Below are positions 40,079 through 50,176 of a stretch of DNA of 64,000 bases, piece by piece (within the stretch, counting starts at the first letter, position 1; each line of letters opens with the position of its first letter). Source of the DNA: Schlegelella_A sp965246805 (lineage in GTDB: Bacteria; Pseudomonadota; Gammaproteobacteria; Burkholderiales; Burkholderiaceae_C); the NCBI GenBank assembly GCA_965246805.1, contig CBDFFO010000006.1:124001-188000 (forward strand), read 5' to 3'. A model generated the notes under the pieces. That model ran no database searches. It was given only the letters and a program-made list of their open reading frames with translations, and was not told the DNA's origin. The translations under genes and the position numbers were made by a program.

Positions 40079-41364
40079 CGCCAGCCCCAGGCGCGGCTCA
40101 TCGATCGCCACGCCGCCTGGCCTTCGGGGTCGAGCGTGGTGGCAGCGAGCGCGAGGTAGCGGCGCAGCGTGACGAACGCCATCGAGAGCAGCAACGCGAT
40201 CAACGCGCTCGCCAGCATCACGAGCGCCCGCGCCGGCTTCGATTTGTAGTCGGGCGGCAAGGCCAGGTCGACCTGCTGCAGCGCGGGTCCCTCCTTCGCT
40301 TCGTCGAGCTTCGCGATCTCGAACTGCCGCACCATGCTCTCGAGCAGCGTTTCCTGCAGCTTCAACTCGCGGCGTGCCCGCACGTAATCGATCGATGCTT
40401 CGGGGATGCGTCCGACCGGCATGTCGACCGCGCTGCCGGCGTTGCCGCCTTGCGTCGACTCCATGCGTGCCAGTTCCGCGCGCAACGCGCGCAGCTCCGA
40501 ATTGAGCCGGATGACGTCGGGGTTGAGGTCGGTGGCCGAGGTCTTCAACACCCGCAACTGCACTTCGCGTTCGCTGATCTGCGCCCGCACGGTGGCGGCG
40601 CCGGCGATCAACGCTTCGGCCTGTTTGTCGAGCACGATCACGCCCGACTTCTCCTGCACCGCACGCAATCTTTGCTCGGCGGCGACCAGGTGTTCCTTGG
40701 TGTCGGCCAACTGCCGCTCGAAGAAGGCGCGCCGCAGCTGCGCCTCGGAGACCGCGAGGCGGCCGAGCACCTTGGTGATCTCGGCTTCGTGCGCGTTGGC
40801 GAGCTTGGCCGCGAACTCCGCGCTCGGATCGTCGACGTCGACCGAGATCAACCCGCTCTTCTTGTCGGCGGTGATGTGGACATAGAGCGGCACGACCCGG
40901 CGCAAGGCTTCGAACGATTCGGTCTTGTAGTGCGTCTTCAGGTCGAACCGTTCGGCGAGCGACCGCACCACGCTGTCGCTCTTCATCAGCGCGATGTAGA
41001 GATCGTCGGGCGTCTTGGCGCCGAGGTTGCCGCCGAGGCCGCCGAGGGCGCCGAGCGCGGCGAGCGCCGCCGCGGAGCCGCCTTGCTGCTGCGAATTCGG
41101 CGCGAGGAAGGTGGCATGGGCCGTGTAGACCGGCGTGGCGATGAAGAACGCCCACACCCCGGCGATCACGCCGGCTGCGACGGTGACGGCGGCGATCGGC
41201 GCTTTCGCCTCGCCGATCCAGGTCAGCCAGGTCGCCAGCGAAACGCCCCCTTCGGCGGCCGCGCTGCGCGTGTCGTCGAAGCTCGTGCCGGCCAGATGGT
41301 CGGCCAGCGCCGAATCCACACGGGCCGAGTCGCCACGAGAGCCGGCGTCGACGACGGCCGCCAT
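40072..41364 (-). CDS. Wzz-type polysaccharide chain-length/co-polymerase protein
   Basis: This 430-residue inner-membrane protein has a transmembrane helix near residues 55-75 (APIAAVTVAAGVIAGVWAFF). A large periplasmic part rich in coiled coil follows, with AEITKVLGRLAVSEAQLRRAFFERQL and QEKSGVIVLDKQAEALI. A second helix lies near the C-terminus (ARALVMLASALIALLLSMAF), preceded by the Pro-rich signature DLALPPDYKSKP. This fits the Wzz/Wzc group without a kinase domain. It controls the length or export of a surface polysaccharide with the Wza-like partner upstream, whose stop it overlaps (TGATG). Confidence 0.87.
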   Translation of the reverse strand: MAAVVDAGSRGDSARVDSALADHLAGTSFDDTRSAAAEGGVSLATWLTWIGEAKAPIAAVTVAAGVIAGVWAFFIATPVYTAHATFLAPNSQQQGGSAAALAALGALGGLGGNLGAKTPDDLYIALMKSDSVVRSLAERFDLKTHYKTESFEALRRVVPLYVHITADKKSGLISVDVDDPSAEFAAKLANAHEAEITKVLGRLAVSEAQLRRAFFERQLADTKEHLVAAEQRLRAVQEKSGVIVLDKQAEALIAGAATVRAQISEREVQLRVLKTSATDLNPDVIRLNSELRALRAELARMESTQGGNAGSAVDMPVGRIPEASIDYVRARRELKLQETLLESMVRQFEIAKLDEAKEGPALQQVDLALPPDYKSKPARALVMLASALIALLLSMAFVTLRRYLALAATTLDPEGQAAWRSMSRAWGWRR

Positions 41365-43928
41365 CACTTGTTCAACGAGTGGATCGCAGCCACCCCGATG
41401 CCGAAGCCCGACACGATCTGCGCGATGTCCTTCAGGTTGCGCACCAGCGCGCGGCCCCAGGTTTCGAAATCGAGCTGGCTCGGCACGATGAGCGCGTCGC
41501 CGGGCTGCATCACCTGGGCATCGAGGCCGCCGCGGCCGAAGAAGCCACGCCGCTCGTTCGCGCTCGAGACCGTGCCGTCGGCACGCAGGACGAACATGTT
41601 CGAGGTGTCGGCCGCTTCGTCGGCGCCGGCCAGCTTCAGGTAGTCGCCCGCACTGCGACCGGGCTTCCACAGGAACGCATTGCTGTTGACGACCGCACCC
41701 GAGACCGTGACGAAGCCCGGTCGCGCAGGCACCGTGATGCGATCGGCCGCTTCGAGTTGCACGTCGGGGAGCGCATCGAGCGTGCGCGTCTCGGGGGTGA
41801 GTTCGAGTGCGATGCGGCCGTTCGGCTGCAGGCGACTCAGGCGCTGGATCTGAGCCTGCGTCGCGGCGTTGCTGACGGCCGCGTTCGTCGCTGCGCTCGC
41901 ATCATCGCGCCGGTTCGCGGCCTCGCGCGCCGTCTGCACCGCGGCCAACGCTTCGAGGCGCTGAATCGCGCTGACCAGGTTCTCCCGCTGCCGCAGTCGC
42001 GTGTCCTCGCGGCTCAACTCGAGGCCATACGCATACGCTTGCGGCGTAAAGCCGCCCGCCCGCGCGAGCAGGCTGCGCAGGGTCTCGTCGGGTTGCAGTT
42101 GATAGACGCCGGGCGCGTTGACCTCGCCTTCGAGCGAGACCAGACGCGTCTGCTTGGCGACCGGCACGCGAATGTCCTTCTGGCCGTAGATCGTCACCAC
42201 GTCACCGGACACGAGCGCGATGTTGTTCGCGTCGTCGCCCTGCAGCACCGCCTTGCCGAGGTTGAACGGGATGACCTGCGTGGTCAGGTCGATCGGGTTC
42301 AGGCGCTCGACGACCGCGTAGTCCCAGTTGAGCTCGTCGAACAGCGCGTCAGGGGCCTTGCGCGAACGTTCCACGGCCGTGCGATCGGGGTCGCGCGCCG
42401 TGCGGTCGCTGGACGAACGACTCCCGCTGTTGTCGTTGCGGCTGTTCGAGCCGGCCAGCAGCGACGACGCGTTGCCGTTGAGGTTGTCGTCGCGCGCATA
42501 CGAGCCGTCGTTGCGACGGTTCGAGGGGTCGGTGATGTCCCGACGGGTCGCCCGAGTCGAGCGGCCATCGTTCTCGTCGTCGTCGATGACCTGCACCAGC
42601 AGGTTCTTGCGCCGATAAAAACTCGGCGAGATCAGCGCATCACGATCGGGAATCAGGTCGCGGATGCGCATGCCCGCGGTGAAGGGGTAGCGCAAGGGTT
42701 GCGCGACGTGGCCCCTCAGGGTCACCGCGTTGGCGAACTGCGGCGAGATCGGCAGCAGTGTCAGCACGTCGCCGTCACGCAGCAGCTTTTGCTGGCCCGC
42801 GACGTCGATGGGAAACGTCTCGACGAAGCGCGCCGCCTTGGGTTGCGTGGCGTCGATGCGTTCGAGCTGGGCCCGGTTCGGATTCGTCAGCACCGGCGTA
42901 CCGCCCGAATATCGCAACACATCGCTCAGCTTTTCTTGCGCGGCTTTCAATTCGAAGATGGCCGGCGTGTCGATCGATCCGGTCACCGCAACGCGCGGGC
43001 CGGCTGGCAGCATCACCACGACGTCGCCCGCTACTAGCTGCATGTCTTTCGACTTGTCGCCTTGCGCCAGGAACTCGTAAACGTCGAGCTCGGAAATGAC
43101 GCGCCCGTCGCGACGCAGCAAAATCTTGCGCATCGAGCCGGACGGCGATGGGCCGCCGGCCGCGACCACCGCCGACAGCAGCGTCGACTGGCTCGCCAGC
43201 GTGAAGACGCCGGGCCTTGCAGCCGGGCCGACCACGAAGACCCGCACGCCGCGCAGCTGGCCGAGCGAGACGCTCAATTCGAAGCCGGTGAAGAGCCGGC
43301 CGATCTGTGCGCGCAGGTTGCGTTCGAGATCGGAGGCCTTCACCCCCGCGACATTGAAGCTGCCGACCTTGGGCAGGCTCAACATGCCGTTGCGATCGAC
43401 CGTGGCGCGGTAGTCGACATCGATCGAACCCCACGCGCGTGTGATCACCTCGTCGCCCGGGCCCACGGTGTAGTCGGCGGAGACCGGCACGTTCTCGAGC
43501 GAGCGGAAGGAGTCGGCCGAATCGTGGAAGAAGTCGCTGCCGAAGATCGGCAGCAGCCGGCCGGTAGCGCCCTCGACGAACTTCTGGAACTCGCTCGGCT
43601 TCGGTGGCGGCGCCTCGATGCGCCGGCCAAACTCGTCGTAGCGCGCGTTCGGGTCGGTGTAGAGCGGGTCGTTCGGGTTGCGCGCGGTGGTCGCGGTGTT
43701 GACGTTGTTGGGCGTGCGGCTACCGGCATTGCCGCCGGTGCCGGAGGGTGGCGACGTCGGCAGGCCGCTCGGCGGGGTCGTGCCGGTCTGGCCCGGCCGG
43801 TTCGGGTAGCCCGGCGACGCGAAGGTGCCACTCGGTTCCGGGTCGGCCGCCAGCGCCGTCCACGCGGCGCCGAAGAGCGCACCCGCCACCACCAGGGATC
43901 TAGCGCGCAGGAATCGGATCGAGGTCAT
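41364..43928 (-). CDS. Large Wza-like polysaccharide export outer-membrane protein
   Basis: This 854-residue protein has a signal peptide (MTSIRFLRARSLVVAGALFG, cleaved near ALA). A Pro/Gly-rich linker follows, then a Poly_export domain (SADYTVGPGDEVITRAWGSI) and several SLBB repeats, e.g. VFVVGPAARPGVFTLASQST, RVAVTGSIDTPAIFEL and VSLEGEVNAPGVYQLQPDE. Near residues 460-545 an inserted low-complexity stretch is rich in Asp, Arg, Ser and Asn. It is more than twice the size of E. coli Wza, as is usual for the extended SLBB type. Start is ATG 43928. No glycosyltransferase or polymerase genes are adjacent. Confidence 0.88.
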   Translation of the reverse strand: MTSIRFLRARSLVVAGALFGAAWTALAADPEPSGTFASPGYPNRPGQTGTTPPSGLPTSPPSGTGGNAGSRTPNNVNTATTARNPNDPLYTDPNARYDEFGRRIEAPPPKPSEFQKFVEGATGRLLPIFGSDFFHDSADSFRSLENVPVSADYTVGPGDEVITRAWGSIDVDYRATVDRNGMLSLPKVGSFNVAGVKASDLERNLRAQIGRLFTGFELSVSLGQLRGVRVFVVGPAARPGVFTLASQSTLLSAVVAAGGPSPSGSMRKILLRRDGRVISELDVYEFLAQGDKSKDMQLVAGDVVVMLPAGPRVAVTGSIDTPAIFELKAAQEKLSDVLRYSGGTPVLTNPNRAQLERIDATQPKAARFVETFPIDVAGQQKLLRDGDVLTLLPISPQFANAVTLRGHVAQPLRYPFTAGMRIRDLIPDRDALISPSFYRRKNLLVQVIDDDENDGRSTRATRRDITDPSNRRNDGSYARDDNLNGNASSLLAGSNSRNDNSGSRSSSDRTARDPDRTAVERSRKAPDALFDELNWDYAVVERLNPIDLTTQVIPFNLGKAVLQGDDANNIALVSGDVVTIYGQKDIRVPVAKQTRLVSLEGEVNAPGVYQLQPDETLRSLLARAGGFTPQAYAYGLELSREDTRLRQRENLVSAIQRLEALAAVQTAREAANRRDDASAATNAAVSNAATQAQIQRLSRLQPNGRIALELTPETRTLDALPDVQLEAADRITVPARPGFVTVSGAVVNSNAFLWKPGRSAGDYLKLAGADEAADTSNMFVLRADGTVSSANERRGFFGRGGLDAQVMQPGDALIVPSQLDFETWGRALVRNLKDIAQIVSGFGIGVAAIHSLNK

Positions 43929-44098
43929 GGGTGCAAAAGGGCGCCGTCGACGAGGCAGGACAACACGAGACATCGGATGGCGATCACCGGCCAGACGGGC
44001 GGGCCCCGGGACCCGGGCGCGATGGTAACGGATGCGCCAGGCGCAGCTTGCGCGATGGGGCAGGCCGAACGCAGTTGGCTTAGCGCTATCGTTCCGCC

Positions 44099-44611
44099 AT
44101 GCAGGCGACTTCGGCAGAGCCCGTTCCGGAGATCTCGCTGCGCGTGGCCGAGTCGCGCGGGGCGCTCGAACTCACGCGCGAGATCTTTCTCGATTACGCC
44201 CGAAGCCTGGATGTGGATCTGTGCTTCCAGGGCTTCGACGCCGAGCTCGCCACGCTGCCCGGCGTGTATGGCGACGATGCCGGCGGCCATCTGCTACTCG
44301 CCTACCTGGGCGACGAGCTCGCTGGCTGCGGCGCGTTGCGCCGGCTCGACGACGCCGACTATGCGAACGCCTGCGAGATGAAACGCCTCTACGTGCGCCC
44401 TGCGTACCGCGGTCTCGGCATCGGCCGGGTGCTCGCCGAACGATTGCTCGACGAAGCGCGCGGCGCCGGCTACTCGGCGATGCTGCTCGACACGCTCGAC
44501 GACATGGAAGCCGCGCGCGAGTTGTACGCCTCGCTCGGTTTCAGCGAGATCCCGCCGTACTACTTCAACCCGATCGCCGGCGCCCATTACTTGAAGGCCG
44601 ACCTCACATGA
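44099..44611 (+). CDS. GNAT-family N-acetyltransferase
   Basis: This 170-residue protein carries the acetyl-CoA-binding GNAT core: GCGALRRLDDADYANACEMKRLYVRPAYRGLGIGRVL, with the pyrophosphate-binding R-G-x-G-I-G motif, followed by LLDTLDDMEAARELYASLGF. The acceptor substrate is not predictable. It overlaps the aldose epimerase start by four bases (ATGA), so the pair is co-translated. The 170 bases before it, up to the Wza-like start, separate two divergent genes; a short GC-rich spacer is seen there without a clear promoter. Confidence 0.87.
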   Translation: MQATSAEPVPEISLRVAESRGALELTREIFLDYARSLDVDLCFQGFDAELATLPGVYGDDAGGHLLLAYLGDELAGCGALRRLDDADYANACEMKRLYVRPAYRGLGIGRVLAERLLDEARGAGYSAMLLDTLDDMEAARELYASLGFSEIPPYYFNPIAGAHYLKADLT

Positions 44612-45480
44612 CGGGCGTCAACCGGTTATCCGGATTCGAAGCCGTCGAGTTGCACGTCGGCGCGCTTCGCCTGGCACTTCGCCCCGATCTCGGCGGCTGC
44701 ATTGCTGGCCTTTGGCATCACGACGTGCCCGTCCTCCGCTCGACCGATCCGGCACGGCTGCAAGCCGCGCGCCAGTCAGCCGCTTACCCGCTGGTGCCGT
44801 ACTCGAACCGCATCGGCTTTCGCCGGTTCAGCTGGGAGGGTCGCGACTACACGACGCTGCCCAATTTCGACGACTCGCCGCATTCGCTGCACGGCGTCGG
44901 CTGGACCGGCGCCTGGCAACTCGAATCGTCGAGCGCGATCGGGGCGGTGCTGAAGTTCATGCACACGGGCGACGCGGCATGGCCGTTCGCCTTCGCGGCA
45001 CGCCAGGTCTTCTCGCTGACAGCCGATCACGCGAGCGTGCGGATGGTGTTCACGAACACGGCCGAGCTGGCGCAGCCGGTCGGCCTCGGCTGGCACCCGT
45101 ACTTCGTCAAACGCGAGCGCAGCCATCTGCAGATCGACCTCTCCGACCGGTGGGAAAACGGCGCCTCCGGGCTTCCGGTGCGAAAGGTGGCGCAGCCGGG
45201 CATCGACAGCGACGTGGCCTCACTTCGTGCAGACAACTGTTTCGAAGGCTGGCAAGGACCGGCGCTGATCCGTGACGACACCTTCTCGCTGCAGCTCTCA
45301 TCGTCGATGCACCGGCTCGTCATCTACACGCCGTACGACCGCGATTACTTCTGCGTCGAGCCGGTCAGCCACGTGAGCGACGCGATCCACATGGCTGAGC
45401 CGGCGTCGCGGGGCCTGCGCATCGTGCCGCCCGGTGGCAGCATCGAGGCGTCCATGACGCTGCGGGTCGCCTTGATCTGA
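44608..45480 (+). CDS. Aldose 1-epimerase family protein
   Basis: This 290-residue galactose mutarotase-like enzyme has a large beta-sandwich. Motifs: RPDLGGCIAGLWHHDVPVLR, PLVPYSNRIGFRRFSWEGR with the conserved Asn-Arg, PHSLHGVGWTGAW with the catalytic His region, GLGWHPYFV with the second His, and VEPVSHVSDAIH with the catalytic Glu. It is expected to interconvert alpha and beta anomers of a hexose. ATG 44608 overlaps the upstream stop. The 65 bases downstream lead into the atp promoter. Confidence 0.9.
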   Translation: MTGVNRLSGFEAVELHVGALRLALRPDLGGCIAGLWHHDVPVLRSTDPARLQAARQSAAYPLVPYSNRIGFRRFSWEGRDYTTLPNFDDSPHSLHGVGWTGAWQLESSSAIGAVLKFMHTGDAAWPFAFAARQVFSLTADHASVRMVFTNTAELAQPVGLGWHPYFVKRERSHLQIDLSDRWENGASGLPVRKVAQPGIDSDVASLRADNCFEGWQGPALIRDDTFSLQLSSSMHRLVIYTPYDRDYFCVEPVSHVSDAIHMAEPASRGLRIVPPGGSIEASMTLRVALI

Positions 45481-45531
45481 GGCGCCATGCTCTGGCCGCG
45501 ACCCCGGATCGGCTCCGTGCAAACCATTACG

Positions 45532-45537
45532 TATAAT
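45532..45537 (+). promoter_or_regulatory. Consensus -10 box before the atp operon
   Basis: TATAAT matches the sigma-70 -10 consensus exactly, rare in this GC-rich DNA. No matching -35 is seen at 16-18 bases upstream. Transcription would start near 45543-45545, directly at or just before the GTG start of atpI (45546), so the atpI message would be nearly leaderless. Confidence 0.65.
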
Positions 45538-45545
45538 CTTGGGCT

Positions 45546-46115
45546 GTGCTGAAAGTCACCAAGCTGGCGCCCAAGTCCGACGCGATCAGCCGCGGCGATG
45601 GGCGCAGCGTATTTACCGCGGGTGTGGCAAGTCGCGATGCGCGCGATGACGACGAGATCGACGCCTGGGCTCATTTCACGCCGCTGACTCGGCAGCAGGC
45701 CGCGCTGCTTCGTCAGCGCGAGCCGGGCGTTTCGCCATGGCGCGTGGTCGGGGTGCAGGTCGTGGCCGGCGCGTTGATTGCCCTGATCGCGGGCATCTCG
45801 AGCGGCGAGCTTGCGGTCGCGTGGTCGGCTCTTTATGGAGCCGCCACCGTCGCCGTTCCAGGTGCGCTGATGGCGCGCGGGATGACGAGCCGTCTGTCGG
45901 CCGCTTCGGTGCTCGGCAGCGTGGCGGCGGTGTTCAGCTGGTCGTTGATGAAGATGATGGTGTCGATCGTGATGTTGGTGATGGCACCGACCGTGGTTTC
46001 GCCCCTGAGCTGGCCGGCGTTGCTGGTGGCTCTGGTGCTGTGTTTGCAGACGTACTGGTTCGCGCTGCTGTGGCGCGGACGTTCCAAAAATCCAACCGAC
46101 CTGATCGAAGCCTGA
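45546..46115 (+). CDS. atpI: ATP synthase subunit I
   Basis: This 189-residue membrane protein with four hydrophobic segments (VVGVQVVAGALIALIAGI, AVAWSALYGAATVAVPGALM, SVAAVFSWSLMKMMVSIVML, LSWPALLVALVLCLQTYWFA) is typical AtpI. It is thought to help to assemble the c-ring. The first about 55 residues are hydrophilic and acidic. The start is placed at GTG 45546, the first in frame after the promoter; a GTG at 45624 is an alternative, which would shorten the hydrophilic head. Its stop overlaps the atpB start (TGATG). Confidence 0.85.
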   Translation: MLKVTKLAPKSDAISRGDGRSVFTAGVASRDARDDDEIDAWAHFTPLTRQQAALLRQREPGVSPWRVVGVQVVAGALIALIAGISSGELAVAWSALYGAATVAVPGALMARGMTSRLSAASVLGSVAAVFSWSLMKMMVSIVMLVMAPTVVSPLSWPALLVALVLCLQTYWFALLWRGRSKNPTDLIEA

Positions 46116-47008
46116 TGGCAGCCGAAGCTCAAAACCCGACGGCGGGTGAATACATCGTTCACCACCTCACGCATGCCGGCACCGGAAAGCCTGCCGGCCT
46201 GGTCGACTTTTCCATCGTCAACTACGACTCGGTGATCATTTCGGCCCTGGTCGGTTTGATCGCGTGCTTCTTCATGTGGCGCGCGGCGCGCAAGGCGACC
46301 GCGGGCGTGCCGGGCAGGTTCCAGGCCGCCGTCGAGATCCTGGTCGAGACGGTCGAGACTCAGGCCAAGGGCATCGTTCACAACGCCAACAGTCGCAAGC
46401 TCGTGGCGCCGCTGGCGCTGACGGTTTTCGTGTGGATCTTTCTGCTGAACGCGATGGACCTGTTGCCGGTCGATCTGCTGCCCTTCCTCTGGGAACTCGT
46501 CTATCACACGCCAGGCCAGACGACCGAGCCGCACCTTCGCGTCGTGCCGACCGCCGACCTCTCGATCACGATGGGTCTGTCGATCGGCGTGCTGCTGGTC
46601 TGCCTCTTCTACAACGTGAAGATCAAAGGCATCGGTGGCTGGGCCCACGAGCTCTACACGGCGCCGTTCGGCACCGTCAAGGTCACCGCCAACCCGATCA
46701 CGTGGTTGGGCGTCATTGCGCTCGGCATCGCGAACGTCGCGATGCAACTGATCGAATTCGTCGCCAAGACCGTGTCGCATGGCATGCGGCTCTTCGGCAA
46801 CATGTATGCGGGTGAGCTGATCTTCCTGCTCATCGCGCTGATGGGCGGTGCGTTCACGCTCACGGCCGGGGGAATTGCCATGGCCCTCGGTCACATCGTC
46901 GCCGGCACGTTCTGGGCCATCTTCCACATCTTGATCATCACGTTGCAAGCCTTCGTGTTCATGATGTTGACGCTGGTCTACATCGGCCAGGCGCACGACG
47001 CCCATTAA
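46115..47008 (+). CDS. atpB: ATP synthase Fo subunit a
   Basis: This 297-residue integral membrane protein forms the proton half-channels. The essential Arg is in SHGMRLFGNMYAGELIF, and IFHILIITLQAFVFMMLTLVYIG forms the last helix, with the conserved Gln. Its LVDFSIVNYDSVIISALVGL and FLLNAMDLLPVDLLP are typical of betaproteobacterial subunit a. The start overlaps the atpI stop. A 94-base gap to atpE contains a pyrimidine-rich tract. Confidence 0.96.
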   Translation: MAAEAQNPTAGEYIVHHLTHAGTGKPAGLVDFSIVNYDSVIISALVGLIACFFMWRAARKATAGVPGRFQAAVEILVETVETQAKGIVHNANSRKLVAPLALTVFVWIFLLNAMDLLPVDLLPFLWELVYHTPGQTTEPHLRVVPTADLSITMGLSIGVLLVCLFYNVKIKGIGGWAHELYTAPFGTVKVTANPITWLGVIALGIANVAMQLIEFVAKTVSHGMRLFGNMYAGELIFLLIALMGGAFTLTAGGIAMALGHIVAGTFWAIFHILIITLQAFVFMMLTLVYIGQAHDAH

Positions 47009-47026
47009 GCCGGTCTCAGGCCGCGC

Positions 47027-47092
47027 TGTCGTTTTCTCTCGTTCGCTCGTTCTCGTTCCGTTTCTTTTCCTTTTCTCTCACTTTCTTTCTCC
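47027..47092 (+). promoter_or_regulatory. Pyrimidine-rich tract and leader before atpE
   Basis: About 65 bases consist almost entirely of T and C, with only about nine purines, in a genome otherwise near 65-70% GC. It is built from TCGTT and CTTTT-like words and ends at CCAGGAG, a strong ribosome-binding site (AGGAG 47093-47097) for atpE. The c subunit must be made in many more copies than its neighbours; in E. coli a U-rich unstructured leader before atpE raises translation. A similar role is likely here. It could also be a Rho-utilisation or RNA-protein binding site. Confidence 0.65.
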
Positions 47093-47102
47093 AGGAGTCA
47101 CC

Positions 47103-47366
47103 ATGGGTCTCATCGGTTTCGTCGCGCTCGCCGCGGGCATCATCATCGGTCTCGGCGCGTTGGGCGCTTGCATCGGCGTCGGCATCATGGGCAGCAAGTA
47201 CCTCGAGTCGGCCGCACGCCAGCCCGAACTGATGGGCGAGCTGCAGACCAAGATGTTCCTGTTGGCCGGTCTGATCGACGCGTCGTTCATCATCGGCACG
47301 GGTATCGCGCTGTGGTTCGCCACCGCCAACCCGTTCATCGCGCAGATCGCCAACCTGCCGAAGTGA
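47103..47366 (+). CDS. atpE: ATP synthase Fo subunit c
   Basis: This 87-residue hairpin of two membrane helices forms the rotor ring. Helix 1 is Gly/Ala-rich (GLGALGACIGVGIMGSKYLE), the polar loop is ARQPE, and helix 2 carries the ion-binding carboxylate Asp59 in LAGLIDASFIIGTG. The residues needed for Na+ binding in other c subunits are absent, so protons are the expected ion. It is preceded by a strong AGGAG site and a pyrimidine tract. Confidence 0.97.
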   Translation: MGLIGFVALAAGIIIGLGALGACIGVGIMGSKYLESAARQPELMGELQTKMFLLAGLIDASFIIGTGIALWFATANPFIAQIANLPK

Positions 47367-47439
47367 GATCGGACGCGGGCCATCGCCGAATGGCCACGAT
47401 TCATCTTCCGTTCCCCATTCACCGCATCGAGGTTGCCCC

Positions 47440-47910
47440 GTGAGCATCACCGCCACCCTCATCATCCAGATCATCGTGTTCGTGATCCTGGTCGGCTTCA
47501 CGATGAAATTCGTCTGGCCGCCGATCTCGAGCGCGCTCGATCAGCGCGCGCAGAAGATCCGCGAAGGCCTGTCGGCGGCCGACACCGCCAAGACGGAACT
47601 CGCCGCTGCCAACCAGCGCATCGAGTCGCAGCTGTCGTCGGCTCGCACCGATGCGGCGCAGCGCCTGGCCGATGCCGAGCGCCTCGCGCACTCGATGGTC
47701 GAAGAGGCCAAGGGCCGCGCGACCGAAGAGGGCACGCGCATCGTCGCAGCCGCGCGCGCCGAGGCCACGCAGGAGTCGCTGAAGGCGCGCGAGAGCCTGC
47801 GCGAAGAGGTGGCGGCGCTGGCCGTCAAGGGCGCCGAGCAGATCCTGCGCCGCGAGGTCGATGCGAAGGTGCATGCCGATCTGCTCAGCCGCTTGCAGAC
47901 CGAGCTTTGA
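47440..47910 (+). CDS. atpF: ATP synthase Fo subunit b
   Basis: This 156-residue stalk protein has one N-terminal membrane helix (LIIQIIVFVILVGFTMKFVW) followed by the conserved PPI. A long, charged coiled coil begins ISSALDQRAQKIREGLSAAD and continues to the C-terminus. Its length is as in E. coli (156). It dimerises and holds the F1 head to subunit a. Two bases separate its stop from the atpH start. Confidence 0.95.
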   Translation: MSITATLIIQIIVFVILVGFTMKFVWPPISSALDQRAQKIREGLSAADTAKTELAAANQRIESQLSSARTDAAQRLADAERLAHSMVEEAKGRATEEGTRIVAAARAEATQESLKARESLREEVAALAVKGAEQILRREVDAKVHADLLSRLQTEL

Positions 47911-47912
47911 CG

Positions 47913-48461
47913 ATGGCCGAGCTCGCCACCATCGCGCGGCCCTACGCGGAGGCGCTGTTCCAGGCCACCGGGTCGAGCCAGCCGAACGCCACGTCGGCGG
48001 TCGCGACCGAGATGAATGCACTGTCGGCCGTCACGGCCGACCACCAGGTCCGTCGCTTCGCTGCCAGCCCCAAGGTGTCGAACGACCAGGTGTTCGAGTT
48101 GCTGATGTCGGTCGTCGACGCACCGAAGCCGCTCTCGGCCGGCGTGCAGAACCTCGTGCGCATGGTGATCGAGAACGGTCGCCTCGACGCATTGCCCGAG
48201 ATCGCGACGCAGTTCCACGCACTCGTCAACGAACGCTCGGGCACGTCGGACGCGGTGATCCACAGCGCGTATCCGATGGATGCCGCAGCGATCGATGGCG
48301 CCAAGCGCGCGCTCGAAAAGCGCTTCGGCCGCACGCTCGCGGTGAGCGTCGTCGTCGAGCCCGAGCTGATCGGTGGCGTGCGCGTTGTCGTCGGCGACGA
48401 AGTGCTCGACCTCTCGATCAAGGCGCGCCTGGAGCAGATGAAGGCCGCGTTGACCGCTTGA
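47913..48461 (+). CDS. atpH: ATP synthase F1 subunit delta
   Basis: This 182-residue OSCP/delta subunit starts MAELATIARPYAEALFQ, the family N-terminus. The central VIENGRLDALPEIATQFHAL and the C-terminal VVVEPELIGGVRVVVGDEVLDLSIKARLE motif are clear. It connects the b dimer to the top of F1. Start at ATG 47913, two bases after the atpF stop. Confidence 0.95.
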   Translation: MAELATIARPYAEALFQATGSSQPNATSAVATEMNALSAVTADHQVRRFAASPKVSNDQVFELLMSVVDAPKPLSAGVQNLVRMVIENGRLDALPEIATQFHALVNERSGTSDAVIHSAYPMDAAAIDGAKRALEKRFGRTLAVSVVVEPELIGGVRVVVGDEVLDLSIKARLEQMKAALTA

Positions 48462-48530
48462 CGCGGCACCCAGGTTTCGTTCGATGTCCCATTTCCAATC
48501 CCCAGCTGCCCCGCAGACCGGAGAGACACC

Positions 48531-50144
<1,614 letters not shown>

Positions 50145-50176
50145 CCCACCGACGACCTCAATCAAGGAGCCATGTC

